Program-made: the position numbers and the translations under genes
The notes under the pieces: model-generated
What the model saw: only the letters and a program-made list of their open reading frames with translations
Databases searched by the model: none
What the model was told of the DNA's origin: nothing
Origin: VRUE01 sp963748075
Lineage (GTDB): Bacteria > Actinomycetota > Thermoleophilia > Solirubrobacterales > 70-9
DNA length: 64,000 bases
Assembly: GCA_963748075.1 (NCBI GenBank)
Contig: CAVVHQ010000018.1
Location: 1-64,000 of the forward strand
Direction: 5' to 3'
In this document: positions 25,886-35,035 of the stretch, piece after piece
How the letters are laid out: each line of letters begins with the position of its first letter
Position numbering within the stretch: the stretch's first letter is position 1

Positions 25886-26955
25886 GGTCCGAGGAGCGGG
25901 TGCTGGAGATCGTCGAGACGGCGCGCGGCAAGCGCCCCCGCTTCCGCGACGAGCTGGTGACGATGGCCCACGGCGCCGGCGGCAAGGCCTCCCAGACGCT
26001 GATCGAGGGGCTGCTCGCCCCCGCCTTCGGATCCGCGGCGCTGGACGAGCTGGGCGACGCCGGCAGGGTCGAGGCCGAGGGGCTGGGGCTGGCGATCACC
26101 ACCGACAGCTTCGTGGTCAGGCCGATCCGCTTCCCGGGCGGCTCGATCGGCGAGCTGGCGGTCAACGGCACGGTCAACGACCTCGCCGTCTCCGGCGCCC
26201 GGCCGCTGGCGCTGACCGTCTCGCTGGTGCTCGAGGAGGGGCTGGAGGCGGACGTGCTGCGGGCCGAGGTCGAGGCGATGGCGGTCGCCGCGAGCGCCGC
26301 CGGGGTCGAGGTCGTGAGCGGCGACACCAAGGTGGTCGAGCGCGGGCACTGCGACTCGATGTACGTCTGCACCAGCGGGCTCGGCCGGCTCGACCCCCGC
26401 GCCGCGCTGGCGACCGGGGCGATCGAGCCGGGCGACCGGGTGCTCGTCTCCGGTCCGGTCGGCGCTCACGGCACGGCGATCATGCTGGCCCGCGAGGACC
26501 TCGGCCTCGACGCCGAGATCGCCTCCGACACCCGCTCGCTGTGGCCCGCCGTCGAGGCGATGCTCGAGGCGGCCGGCCCGGCGCTGCGCTGCATGCGCGA
26601 CGCGACCCGGGGCGGCGTCGCCTCGGCGCTCAACGAGCTGGCCCGCGCCTCGGGCGTCGCCGTTCAGGTCGGCGAGACCGCCGTGCCGGTCCTGCCCGAG
26701 GTCGCCGCCGCCGCCGAGCTGCTCGGGATCGACCCGATGTACATCGCCAACGAGGGCGTGCTGGTCGCCTTCGTCGCCCGCGAGGGCGCCGAGGCGGCGC
26801 TCGCCGCGCTGCGCGCGGCGCCGGGCTGCGAGGCGGCGGCGGAGATCGGCGAGGTCCGCGCGGAGCCGCCCGGGATGGTGGTGGTCGACACCGCCTTCGG
26901 CGGGCGGCGGGTGATGGACCTGCTGGCCGGCGACCCCCTGCCGAGGATCTGCTGA
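25882..26955 (+). CDS. hypE: Hydrogenase maturation protein HypE (carbamoyl dehydratase)
   Basis: Converts the C-terminal thiocarbamate to thiocyanate to make the cyanide ligands of the [NiFe] site. The 357-aa PurM-like ATPase has MAHGAGGKASQTLIEGLL near residue 31, the FGGRRVMDLL end segment and the essential C-terminal Cys in PLPRIC. It overlaps hypD by 4 bases. Confidence 0.95.
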   Translation: MRSEERVLEIVETARGKRPRFRDELVTMAHGAGGKASQTLIEGLLAPAFGSAALDELGDAGRVEAEGLGLAITTDSFVVRPIRFPGGSIGELAVNGTVNDLAVSGARPLALTVSLVLEEGLEADVLRAEVEAMAVAASAAGVEVVSGDTKVVERGHCDSMYVCTSGLGRLDPRAALATGAIEPGDRVLVSGPVGAHGTAIMLAREDLGLDAEIASDTRSLWPAVEAMLEAAGPALRCMRDATRGGVASALNELARASGVAVQVGETAVPVLPEVAAAAELLGIDPMYIANEGVLVAFVAREGAEAALAALRAAPGCEAAAEIGEVRAEPPGMVVVDTAFGGRRVMDLLAGDPLPRIC

Positions 26956-26972
26956 TGGGGACGGAGCGCTAG

Positions 26973-27428
26973 ATGCACGAGCTGGCCCTCTCGCGGGCGA
27001 TCGTCGACGCGGCGCTGCGCCACGGCGAGGGGCGCCGGGTGGCCACCGTCCACGTCAGGGTCGGCAGCCTGCGCCAGGTCGTCCCCGACTCGCTCGCCTT
27101 CTACCTCGAGCTGGTCGCCCGCGGCACCGCCTGCGAGGATGCCCGCTTCGAGCTGGAGTCGGTCGCCGCGCTGCTGCGCTGCCCCGGCTGCAAACGCGAG
27201 TGGGACCCGGCGCCGCCGCCCCTCGCCTTTCACGAGGCCATGCCCGCCGGGGCGCTGCCGCCGATCCCCGCCTTCGCCTGCCCGCATTGCGGCGCCGGCG
27301 GCGAGGTGCTCGCCGGCGAGCAGCTCGAGATCGAGTGGATCGAGGTCGACGAGCCAACCCCCGGCCGACGGGCCGAAATGTCCACCCGGGGCCGACATTT
27401 CGGCCCGTCGGCGGGGGTGGGGGGCTGA
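26973..27428 (+). CDS. hypA: Hydrogenase nickel chaperone HypA with an element-encoded tail
   Basis: A 151-aa Ni- and Zn-binding protein that delivers nickel to HypB/hydrogenase. It has the N-terminal MHELALS with the nickel ligand His2 and the zinc site CPGCKREW and CPHCGAGG. The normal HypA end would be near IEVDE; after it come about 25 residues (PTPGRRAEMSTRGRHFGPS and on) encoded by the palindrome at 27364-27412, with no counterpart in the family. Its stop overlaps the hypB start (TGATG). Confidence 0.9.
   Translation: MHELALSRAIVDAALRHGEGRRVATVHVRVGSLRQVVPDSLAFYLELVARGTACEDARFELESVAALLRCPGCKREWDPAPPPLAFHEAMPAGALPPIPAFACPHCGAGGEVLAGEQLEIEWIEVDEPTPGRRAEMSTRGRHFGPSAGVGG
27364..27412. repeat. 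Perfect palindrome forming the 3' end of hypA
   Basis: GCCGACGGGCCGAAATGTC (27364-27382) and its exact complement (27394-27412) form 19-bp arms with an 11-base loop. C-rich and G-rich runs on both sides extend the pairing imperfectly. It is translated as the hypA tail and ends 16 bases before the hypB start. Confidence 0.75.
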
Positions 27429-28111
27429 TGCACAGGACGAGGATCAGGGTCGCCGAGGACGCGCTCGACGCCAACCAGACGATCGCCCGCGCCAACCGGG
27501 AGGACTTCGACCGCGCCGGGGTCGCCGTCGTCAACCTGATGAGCGCCCCCGGGGCCGGCAAGACGGCGCTGCTCGAGCGGGCGATCGAGGCGGGGCTGGG
27601 GGAGACCCGGATCGGGGTGCTGGAGGGCGACGTGCAGGGCAGCCTCGATGCCGACCGGATCGCCCACCTGCACGTCCCGGTCGCCCAGCTCAACACCGAC
27701 CCCGGCTTCGGCGGCGAGTGCCACCTCGATGCGAACATGGTCCGCGCGGCGCTCTCCGAGCTGCCGCTGGCGGAGCTCGACCTGCTGGCGATCGAGAACG
27801 TCGGCAACCTCGTCTGCCCGGCCGAGTTCCGGGTCGGCGAGGACGCGCGGGCGATGGTCTGCTCGGTCGCCGAGGGCGAGGACAAGCCGCTCAAGTACCC
27901 GCTGATGTTCCGCAGCTGCGAGCTGGTCTGCGTCAACAAGATCGACCTCCTTCCTCACATCGACGCCGACCTCGAGCGGCTGCTGGCCAACATCGAGGCG
28001 ATCAACCCGGACGCCACCGTGCTGACGATGAGCGCCCGCAGCGGCGAGGGCGTCGAGGCCTGGCGCGAGTGGCTGGCGGCGCTGCCGGGGCGGGTCGTGG
28101 CGACGGCCTGA
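27428..28111 (+). CDS. hypB: Hydrogenase nickel incorporation GTPase HypB
   Basis: A 227-aa SIMIBI-class GTPase. Visible: SAPGAGKTALLE P-loop near residue 38, GECHLDANMV with the metal-binding Cys-His pair near residue 97, NVGNLVCPAEF and the NKIDLL guanine motif near residue 170. The N-terminal His-rich nickel store found in some bacteria is absent. It is followed by hypF after 7 bases. Confidence 0.93.
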   Translation: MHRTRIRVAEDALDANQTIARANREDFDRAGVAVVNLMSAPGAGKTALLERAIEAGLGETRIGVLEGDVQGSLDADRIAHLHVPVAQLNTDPGFGGECHLDANMVRAALSELPLAELDLLAIENVGNLVCPAEFRVGEDARAMVCSVAEGEDKPLKYPLMFRSCELVCVNKIDLLPHIDADLERLLANIEAINPDATVLTMSARSGEGVEAWREWLAALPGRVVATA

Positions 28112-28118
28112 AGCAGCG

Positions 28119-30473
28119 ATGGCGACGGCAACCGGAGGCGCGGACGCTCGGCGCGGCGCCAGCCGCCGGGTCGCCGCCCGGGTGCGCGGCACGGTCCAGG
28201 GGGTGGGCTTCCGCCCCTTCGCCTTCCGTCTCGCCGAGGAGCTGGGCCTGGGCGGCTTCGTCCTCAACGACGCCAACGGGGTCGGCCTCGAGGTCGAGGG
28301 GGAGCCGGAGCGAGTCGGCGAGTTCCTGCGCCGGCTGGCCGGCGAGGCGCCGTCGCTGGCCACGGTCGAGTCGGTCGAGCCGGTCGAAATCGAGCCGCTC
28401 GGCGAGCGCGAGTTCCGCATCCTCAGCTCGGAGCGCGGCGGCGCGCCGCGCGCGCCGGTCTCAGCGGACGCCGCGACCTGCGCGGCTTGCCTGGCCGAGC
28501 TGTTCGACCCTGCCGACCGCCGCTACCGCTACCCGTTCGTCAACTGCACCGCGTGCGGCCCGCGCTTCACGATCGTTCGCGCCGTTCCCTACGATCGCCC
28601 GGCGACGACGATGGCCGGCTTCGAGATGTGCGCGGCCTGCCGCGCCGAGTACGAGGACCCCCGCGACCGCCGCTTCCACGCCCAGCCCAACGCCTGCCCG
28701 GACTGCGGGCCGCGCGCCGAGCTGCTCGAGGCGGCCGGGGGGCGAATCGACCCCGCCCCGCAGCGCGACGCGGTCGCGGCCGCGGCGGCGATGCTGGCCG
28801 GGGGGGCGATCCTCGCGGTCAAGGGGATCGGCGGCTACCACCTGGCCTGCCGGGCCGCCGACGGGCGCGCCGCCGCCGAGCTGCGCCGCCGCAAGCGCCG
28901 CGAGGACAAGCCCTTCGCGCTCCTCGCCGCCGATCTGGGCGCGGCGCGGCGGCTGGTCGAGCTGAGCGCCGCCGAGGAGCGCCTGCTCAACGGGCGCGAG
29001 CGGCCGATCGTGATCGCCCGGCGCCGGGCGGGCGCCGCGGTCGCCGCCGCGGTCGCGCCCGGCTGCGCCGACCTCGGCGTGATGCTGCCCCACTCGCCGC
29101 TGCACCACCTGCTGGTGGCCGACGCGGGCGAGCCGCTGGTGCTGACTTCGGGCAACGTCTCCGAGGAGCCGATCGCCTACCGCGACTCCGAAGCGCAGCG
29201 GCGGCTCGGCTCGATCGCCGACGCCTTCCTCTGCCACGACCGCCCGATCCAGGTCCGCGCCGAGGACTCGGTGGTGCGCTCGCTCGACCAGGAGACCGGC
29301 GCGGCGCCGCTGACGATCAGGCGCTCGCGCGGCTACGCGCCCGAGAGCATCGCGCTGGCGCCCGCGGCGGGGCGGCCGACCCTCGCCTGCGGCGCCGAGC
29401 TGAAGTCGACCTTCTGCCTGGCCAGGGGCTCGCGCGCCTGGGTCGGCCCCCACGTCGGCGACCTGCGCAACCTCGAGGCGCTGCGCTCCTTCCGGGACGG
29501 CGTCGCGCACTTCGAGCGGCTGTTCGCGCTCGCCCCCGAGCTGGTCGCCCACGATCTCCATCCCGACTACCTCTCGACCCGCTACGCGCTCGAGCGCGAT
29601 GGCGTCGAGACGCTCGGCGTCCAGCACCACCACGCCCACCTCGCCGCCTGCCTGGCCGAGCACGCCGTCGCCGGCCGCGCCGTCGGGGCGATCTACGACG
29701 GCGCCGGCCTCGGGCCCGACGGCACCGTCTGGGGCGGCGAGATCCTGGTCGGCGACGCAGCCGGCTACGAGCGCTTCGGAATGCTGCTCCCGGTGCCGCT
29801 GCCGGGCGGCGACGCCGCCGCCCGCGAGCCATGGCGGATGGCCTGCGCCTGGCTGGCGGCGGCCCTCGAGGAGCCCTCGCCGGCGATCCCGCCGGGGCTG
29901 GCTGGGGAGGTGGCGCCGGCCGACTGGGAGGCGGTCGCGGCGCTGGCCCGCAGCGGCGTCGCGGCGCCGTCGACCAGCAGCGCCGGGCGCCTCTTCGACG
30001 CCGTCGCTGCCCTTGCCGGCCTGCGGTCCCGCAGCGGCTACGAGGGCCAGGCGGCGATGGAGCTGGAGTCCGCGGCCCGGCTCGAGGAGCGCGCCGCCTA
30101 CCCGCTCGAGCTGGTCGAGCGGGCGGGCACGGGCTCGGGGGCCGCGCTGGTCCTCGACCCGCGCGAGACGATCCGCGCCCTGCTCGCCGACCTCGAGGCG
30201 GGCGCGGCCCCCGGTGAGGTCTCCGCTCGCTTCCACAACGCGCTCGCAACGGCGACCGCGTCGGCCTGCCTGGCGGTTGCCGAGGCGGAGAGGATCGGCG
30301 ACGCCGTCCTCTGCGGCGGGGTCTTCCAGAACCGGCTGCTGCTCGAGCGCACCGCCGAGCGCCTGCGTGCCGCCGGGCTGCGCGTCCTGCTCCCCGAGCG
30401 GCTCCCCCCGAACGACGGCGGCATCTCCTACGGGCAGGCCGCGGTCGCCGCCGCCAGCGAGCCTCGCCGCTGA
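28119..30473 (+). CDS. hypF: Carbamoyltransferase HypF
   Basis: Makes the carbamoyl group that becomes cyanide on the [NiFe] site. The 784-aa protein has the standard domain order: acylphosphatase (VRGTVQGVGFRPFAFRLA, residues about 22-110), two zinc fingers (CAACLAELF, CTACGPRFT, CAACRAEY, CPDCGPRAE), a YrdC-like domain (LAVKGIGGYHLACRA on), and the Kae1-like transferase (VQHHHAHLAACLAEH, IYDGAGLGPDGTVWGGE, LCGGVFQNRLLLE). It closes the operon and a stem-loop follows. Confidence 0.95.
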   Translation: MATATGGADARRGASRRVAARVRGTVQGVGFRPFAFRLAEELGLGGFVLNDANGVGLEVEGEPERVGEFLRRLAGEAPSLATVESVEPVEIEPLGEREFRILSSERGGAPRAPVSADAATCAACLAELFDPADRRYRYPFVNCTACGPRFTIVRAVPYDRPATTMAGFEMCAACRAEYEDPRDRRFHAQPNACPDCGPRAELLEAAGGRIDPAPQRDAVAAAAAMLAGGAILAVKGIGGYHLACRAADGRAAAELRRRKRREDKPFALLAADLGAARRLVELSAAEERLLNGRERPIVIARRRAGAAVAAAVAPGCADLGVMLPHSPLHHLLVADAGEPLVLTSGNVSEEPIAYRDSEAQRRLGSIADAFLCHDRPIQVRAEDSVVRSLDQETGAAPLTIRRSRGYAPESIALAPAAGRPTLACGAELKSTFCLARGSRAWVGPHVGDLRNLEALRSFRDGVAHFERLFALAPELVAHDLHPDYLSTRYALERDGVETLGVQHHHAHLAACLAEHAVAGRAVGAIYDGAGLGPDGTVWGGEILVGDAAGYERFGMLLPVPLPGGDAAAREPWRMACAWLAAALEEPSPAIPPGLAGEVAPADWEAVAALARSGVAAPSTSSAGRLFDAVAALAGLRSRSGYEGQAAMELESAARLEERAAYPLELVERAGTGSGAALVLDPRETIRALLADLEAGAAPGEVSARFHNALATATASACLAVAEAERIGDAVLCGGVFQNRLLLERTAERLRAAGLRVLLPERLPPNDGGISYGQAAVAAASEPRR

Positions 30474-30480
30474 CCGCGGC

Positions 30481-30523
30481 GCCGGGGGGAATCCCGCGCT
30501 CGGAGCGCGGGTTTTCCCCGATG
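30481..30523 (+). promoter_or_regulatory. 43-bp control element, copy 3
   Basis: Its last 24 bases match copy 1 at 21 positions and end in the same TTTTCCCCGATG (30512-30523), 92 bp upstream of the phasin-like gene at 30615 and pointing to it. The left part has the GGGG-A-A remnant of the dyad. It also contains the hairpin after hypF. Confidence 0.6.
30493..30515 (+). terminator. Stem-loop with T-run after hypF
   Basis: CCCGCGCT (30493-30500) and AGCGCGGG (30504-30511) pair perfectly with a 3-base loop, followed by TTTT. It is a plausible rho-independent terminator for the hydrogenase operon, but the same bases belong to the 43-bp element at 30481-30523, so the hairpin may be part of a control site. 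Confidence 0.5.
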
Positions 30524-30614
30524 AAACGGGGCAGACCGTGTCATAGATTCGTGTCGAAGAAACCTAAGCCGGCGACTTCCTGCGGGAAGACCCGGCAGAC
30601 CATGAGGAGGCGAA

Positions 30615-30932
30615 ATGCCCGCTGCAGCCAAACAGACCAAAGGTGCCGCGGCATTCGAGCACGGCACGGTAGAGAGGACCGCCGAGCTCTCCGAAGAGGT
30701 GCTCGAGCAGGTCAAGGGAAGCCAGCAGCAAGCGATCAACGCAGTGCGCAAGTTCATGGAGGCGGTTGACGACGCGCTGCCGCCGCAAAGCGAGGGCCAT
30801 TCGAGGCGGCAGGACGTGATCGATTCGGCGCTCGAGATGTCGCAGAGGCTGGTTCAGACGCAGTACGACTTCCTGACCAACGTCGTGCACAGTGCCGGCG
30901 AGGCGCTGGGGGCGCCGGGCAAGAAGGAGTAA
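30615..30932 (+). CDS. Phasin-like helical protein
   Basis: A 105-aa amphipathic helical protein: ELSEEVLEQVKGSQQQAINAV, VIDSALEMSQRLVQTQYDFL and NVVHSAGEALG. It matches the two small proteins at 35036-35649 and resembles phasins or granule-associated proteins. Function is inferred from similarity only. Promoter region carries the 43-bp element. The RBS is GAGGCG. Confidence 0.7.
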   Translation: MPAAAKQTKGAAAFEHGTVERTAELSEEVLEQVKGSQQQAINAVRKFMEAVDDALPPQSEGHSRRQDVIDSALEMSQRLVQTQYDFLTNVVHSAGEALGAPGKKE

Positions 30933-30941
30933 CCGGAGCGT

Positions 30942-31436
30942 CTAGGCTCGCGCCGCCTGCCGCGCGGCGCGACGCCGCTCGGCCTCGAGGCGGCGCTGCT
31001 CGTGTTCGACCTGGCGCTTCAGGTCGCGCACGGTGCGCCGCATCTGGCGGCGCACGGTGAGGGCGGCGGCGAACTCGGTGATCACGCCGGCGATCCCGCC
31101 GCCGACCACGCCGTAGGCGAAGCGGAACTCGATCCTGCTGCGGCCCTCGCCGTGCTCGCGGATCCGCCAGCGGCCGCGGTGGTCGACGCCGGTCACCGAG
31201 TGCCAGGCGATGTCGAAGGGCTCGCTCCACTCGACCATCTCGATCAGCCCGCCGACCTCGGCAGCGCCGATCCGGACCAGGATCCGGTAGCGGGCGCCGA
31301 GCCCGTTGACCCTGTCGCCGACCACCTCCCAGTGGGTGATCCCCGACATGAAGCGCAGGTAGTTCTCGGGGTCGGCCAGGTAGTTCCAGATCGTCTCCGG
31401 GGGCGCGGCGACGAGGGTCGACTCGTTGATCCTCAT
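30942..31436 (-). CDS. SRPBCC (START/Bet v1-like) family protein
   Basis: A 164-aa ligand-binding fold protein: INESTLVAAPPETIWNYLADPENY at the start (the typical polyketide-cyclase/dehydrase N-terminus) and a central SEPFDIAWHSVTGVDHRGRW segment. The C-terminal 40 residues are a basic coiled segment (RRQMRRTVRDLKRQVEHEQ). Probably binds a hydrophobic ligand. It is the last gene of a minus-strand cluster, overlapping the acyltransferase gene. Confidence 0.85.
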   Translation of the reverse strand: MRINESTLVAAPPETIWNYLADPENYLRFMSGITHWEVVGDRVNGLGARYRILVRIGAAEVGGLIEMVEWSEPFDIAWHSVTGVDHRGRWRIREHGEGRSRIEFRFAYGVVGGGIAGVITEFAAALTVRRQMRRTVRDLKRQVEHEQRRLEAERRRAARQAARA

Positions 31437-32305
31437 CCGATCACCGGGAAGCGCCGCTCCGCGGCGAGCCCGTCGAGCGCCTCCTGCATCTGGGCGGTCA
31501 CGTGCGCGTAGATCTCGTCGACGTCCGGGTCGGGACCGAACTCCCGCTCGAGGTCGATCGGCGGCAGGACTTCGATCGTAATCTTCGCCGGCAGCGGCAG
31601 GTGACCCGCGAAGTCGCCGACGTTCAGCCCCCAGGGCAGGCCAAGCGAGATCGGCAGGACCTTGAGCCGGACCAGCTTGTCGAGCCGCAGCGTCTTCGCC
31701 AGCCTGGTGCCCCGGCTGAGGAAGAGGGCCGTCTCCTGGCCTCCGATCGAAACCACCGGGACGATCGGGACGCCGGCCTCGAGCGCCAGGCGGATGAAGC
31801 CCTTGCGGCCGCCGAAGTCGATCTCGTTGCCCCTCCAGCTCGGCCTGTGGGTCTCCCAGTCGCCACCCGGGTAGACGAGCACCGGGGCGCCGGCGGCGAG
31901 CGCCTGCTCGGCGTTCTCGTGCGAGGCGCTGATCGTGCCCGATTTGCGCAGCAGATCGCCCGCCACCGGCCAGGCGATCGCGAGGTTGTGGGCGAGCTGG
32001 TGGAAGGGCCGCTCGACGCCGAAGTAGGTGGAGAAGGCGAGCGAGAAGATGAAGGTGTCGACGATCACGTTGCCGCCGGAGTGGTTGCCGACCAGTAGGG
32101 CGGGACGGTCGGCCGGAACGTTGCCGATGTCGCGCACCTCGGCCCGGAAGTAGAAGGTCGAGATCAGCCAGAGCAGTGGCAGCGCCTCGCGCAGGTAGTC
32201 CGGGTCGCGGTCCTCCAGATGGGCGCTGAGGCGATTCGAGACGCGCTCCTCGACGAAGCGCCGCGCCGCCGATCTGATCCCCTTTGGGCGCTCCACGTAG
32301 TACAT
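31433..32305 (-). CDS. Lysophospholipid acyltransferase (PlsC-like)
   Basis: A 290-aa acyltransferase of the LPLAT family. The catalytic NHSGGNVIVD segment replaces the usual HxxxxD: His and Asp are in the right order (H-S-G-G-N-V-I-V-D is slightly spaced). YPGGDWETHRP is the second motif. It probably acylates a lysophospholipid or a sterol-like ester precursor at the membrane. It sits between the SCP2-hydrolase and SRPBCC genes in an operon for lipid or ester metabolism. Confidence 0.85.
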   Translation of the reverse strand: MYYVERPKGIRSAARRFVEERVSNRLSAHLEDRDPDYLREALPLLWLISTFYFRAEVRDIGNVPADRPALLVGNHSGGNVIVDTFIFSLAFSTYFGVERPFHQLAHNLAIAWPVAGDLLRKSGTISASHENAEQALAAGAPVLVYPGGDWETHRPSWRGNEIDFGGRKGFIRLALEAGVPIVPVVSIGGQETALFLSRGTRLAKTLRLDKLVRLKVLPISLGLPWGLNVGDFAGHLPLPAKITIEVLPPIDLEREFGPDPDVDEIYAHVTAQMQEALDGLAAERRFPVIG

Positions 32306-32314
32306 GCGGTGATC

Positions 32315-33550
32315 CTACGCCGAGCGCGCCATCGTTGCCGGAAAGGACTCCTCGGCCGAGGCGATGAACTCGCGGACCAGCTTGTGGGTCTGCTCGGGCA
32401 GCTCGACCTGGGGGACGTGCCCGCACTCCGGCAGCACGACCTGCGAGGCGTCCGGGAGGGCGGCTCCGACGTGGCGGGAGAAGCCCACCGGCACAACCCG
32501 GTCCTCGTTGCCCCAGATGAACAGCGCCGGCGGCCGCAGGTTCTTGAGGCGGCTCCAGAAGCCGCTCGGCCCGTCGGGCGACTCGAGGTAGATCTGGCGG
32601 GCGGCCGCGTAGAAGGCGATCCGGGCGGCGCGCGAGCGGTGGGTGCGGAGGAACTCGTCGGCGGCGATGTCGGCGACCGCCGGGTCGACCCGCTCCGGAC
32701 GGGCGATCATCCGCCAGAAGTGGTCGCGGACGTGATGCGGCCGGAGCACCGGTGGCAGCAGGGCCAGCTCGGGGCGCAGGACGCGGACCAGCGGCGTCAG
32801 CTCGCGACCGCGCCGGAAGGCCATCGAGGGGGCGAGCAGGCTGAGGCTCCGCACCCGGCTCGGCGCCCGCAGCCCGACCTCCAGCGCGACCCGTCCGCCC
32901 AGCGAGTTGCCGACCAGGTCGGCGCGGTCGATCGCCAGGGCGTCCATCAGCCGCAGCACATGGCGGGCGAAGAAGCGCGGGTCGTAGGAGGACAGCGGCT
33001 TGGAGGAGGCGCCGAAGCCGGGCAGGTCGATCGCGTGCACGGTGTGGTCGGGCGAGAGGGCCGCGACGGTCTCGTAGAAGGAGCTCTTCGCGCCGCCCAG
33101 GCCGTGGATCAGGATCGCGCGCTTCGGGCCGTGGCCGGCGGTCAGGCAGGAGATGCGAGCGCCGCGCACCCGCACGTCGTGCACCCGCAGCAGCGGGGAG
33201 CGGTCGTCGGGCAGCTTGAACAGGCCCTCGAATCCGACCGCGACGTCGAGGTCACCGCGGGCCCAGAGGCGGCGCTCGCGGAAGGCGTCGAGCCCGGAGA
33301 GCTGCCCCTCGCGCAGCGCCAGCCAGGTGGCGGCGTCGGTGCCGATCGTCACGTCGGGCTCGCCTCGCGGCGAGGTGCGGACCTTGCAGCGGTCGCCGCG
33401 CAGCTCGATCTCCCAGCTGCGCCCGATGTCGGAGAGGCGGATCTGGACAGTCGCCTGGCGACCCTCCTCGCCGCCCAGGTAGCGCTCCGGAAGCGCGCCG
33501 AAGGCGTCTTCGACCCTTCCCAGCGGGCTGTCGGTCGACGGCTGCTCCAT
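32315..33550 (-). CDS. SCP2-alpha/beta-hydrolase fusion
   Basis: Residues 1 to about 110 are a sterol-carrier (SCP2-like) lipid-binding domain (TVQIRLSDIGRSWEIEL and VTIGTDAATWLALREGQ); from about residue 130 follows an alpha/beta hydrolase with an HGLGG oxyanion segment (LIHGLGGAKSSFYE), nucleophile elbow GNSLGGRVALE and a C-terminal GHVPQVE His. It is suited to lipid ester or polyester cleavage with a built-in lipid carrier. It is 9 bases upstream of the acyltransferase gene in the same operon. Confidence 0.85.
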   Translation of the reverse strand: MEQPSTDSPLGRVEDAFGALPERYLGGEEGRQATVQIRLSDIGRSWEIELRGDRCKVRTSPRGEPDVTIGTDAATWLALREGQLSGLDAFRERRLWARGDLDVAVGFEGLFKLPDDRSPLLRVHDVRVRGARISCLTAGHGPKRAILIHGLGGAKSSFYETVAALSPDHTVHAIDLPGFGASSKPLSSYDPRFFARHVLRLMDALAIDRADLVGNSLGGRVALEVGLRAPSRVRSLSLLAPSMAFRRGRELTPLVRVLRPELALLPPVLRPHHVRDHFWRMIARPERVDPAVADIAADEFLRTHRSRAARIAFYAAARQIYLESPDGPSGFWSRLKNLRPPALFIWGNEDRVVPVGFSRHVGAALPDASQVVLPECGHVPQVELPEQTHKLVREFIASAEESFPATMARSA

Positions 33551-33614
33551 CAGCCGGCACAGACAGTAGTGGCTGACGCGGACCGGGCGTCGTCTGGCGG
33601 CGAGGCCTGCGGGG

Positions 33615-34802
33615 CTAGGGCCGGTTGCGGCCGTAGAGATCGTGCGCTTTGACCCATTCCGAGGCCATGATCGCCCAGCCGAGCGACAGCTCGCCGCAGA
33701 GCACCGTGGCCGCGACGATCTCGGCCAGCTTGCGGACCTTCCCGCTGCCGTAGCAGTCGAGCAGCTCCAGGCATTCGCGCTGGGTGGGGAGCCCGGTGCC
33801 GCCCCCGTAGGTGCCGACGATCAGCGAGGGGAGCGTGATCGACGCGTAGTAGTCGCCGTTGGGGAGCAGCTCGCTGAAGCCGAGGGCCGCCGAGGACTCG
33901 GCGACGTTGGCCGCGTCCTGGCCGGTGGCGATGAACATCGCGGCGATCCCGTTGGCCGACTGGAGGCCGTTGTTGTTGACCCCGGACATGAAGCCGCCGA
34001 GGTTCGCGACGTGCCGTATGCGCAGCAGCTTCTCGCCGCTGGTGTGCATCTGCTCCTCGATCAGCGCGGCGGGAATCGTCGCCTCCGCGACGACCCGCTT
34101 GCCCCGCGTGCGCAGCACGTTGATCTGGGAGCTCTTCTTGTCGGTGGCGAAGTTCGACTCCAGGTAGAAGTCGCTTATGCCCTCGTAGTTGGAGGTGATC
34201 CAGGCGCAGGCCGCGGCGGTCGCCTTGCCCGCGAGGTTCTGGCCCGCGGCGTCGCCCGTCGTGTAGTCGAAGCGGGTGAAGAGGATCCGGCTGGCCGAGT
34301 ACTGCTCGACGCCGCGCAGCCGGCCGCTTTGCGTGGTGGCCTCGGCGGCTTGCTTGACCTCCGCGAAGTGCTCCGTCAGCCACTCGCCGAACGCCCGTGC
34401 CTCGCGGGCGCTGTCGAAGACGAAGGCGGGGGCGCGCTGCATCGCGTCGTCGAGGACCGTCGTCTTCACTCCGCCGGCCTCGCGCAGCGTCTTCATCCCG
34501 CGGTTGTAGCTGGCGACCAGGGTGCCCTCGCTGGTTGCCAGGGGAACGTAGAACTCGCCCTGCGCGTGCTCCCCGTCGACCAGCAGCGGGCCGGCGATGC
34601 CGATCGGCACCTGCGCGACCCCGGTGAAGTGCTCGACGTTGCCGGGCAGAACCGACGGATCGAAGGAGTGGTGAGAGACGTGCTCCAGTCCGACGCCCGT
34701 CTGCTCGCGCAGGAAGGCCCGGCGCGCCTCCGCGGCCTCGGGCGTGTAGTCGTCCTCGCGATCGCGCGGGATCTTCTTGCGCTTCGACTGGGTCGGTGTC
34801 AT
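33615..34802 (-). CDS. Hydroxymethylglutaryl-CoA reductase, class I-like
   Basis: A 395-aa HMGR, the enzyme for mevalonate from HMG-CoA. It shows the HMG-CoA-binding VPIGIAGPL, the catalytic Glu in PLATSEGTLVASYNRG, the catalytic Lys in FATDKKSSQINVL, the NADPH-binding GQDAANV with the catalytic Asp and the GTYGGGTGLPTQ segment, and a catalytic His in VKAHDLYGRN. The class I pattern, without the N-terminal membrane domain, fits. Most Actinobacteria use the DXP pathway, so an HMGR here is notable; no other mevalonate gene is in the window. Confidence 0.9.
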   Translation of the reverse strand: MTPTQSKRKKIPRDREDDYTPEAAEARRAFLREQTGVGLEHVSHHSFDPSVLPGNVEHFTGVAQVPIGIAGPLLVDGEHAQGEFYVPLATSEGTLVASYNRGMKTLREAGGVKTTVLDDAMQRAPAFVFDSAREARAFGEWLTEHFAEVKQAAEATTQSGRLRGVEQYSASRILFTRFDYTTGDAAGQNLAGKATAAACAWITSNYEGISDFYLESNFATDKKSSQINVLRTRGKRVVAEATIPAALIEEQMHTSGEKLLRIRHVANLGGFMSGVNNNGLQSANGIAAMFIATGQDAANVAESSAALGFSELLPNGDYYASITLPSLIVGTYGGGTGLPTQRECLELLDCYGSGKVRKLAEIVAATVLCGELSLGWAIMASEWVKAHDLYGRNRP

Positions 34803-35035
34803 CTCGTCTGTCCTGCCGGGGCCGCGATGCTCCGTACGAATCTACAAGCTCGCTTTCCGGCTGTTACAGCCCCACATCTGGCTGGCCGTCCAGCACGCAG
34901 ATGATCCGTAGCTTTTCCGGATGCGCGTCGTCGCCGGGAAAGCAAGGATTCGAGTTGCAACTCCGGCAAAGCCCGACAGGGCGACAAAGGCAAGCACGAC
35001 CGGGGATCCCGACAGGGGTTCGGAAGGGAGTTCAG

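Noticed and set aside
28461..30236. A 591-codon minus-strand frame antisense to hypF
   Set aside because: Composition is typical of a shadow frame in GC-rich DNA, and hypF is certain.
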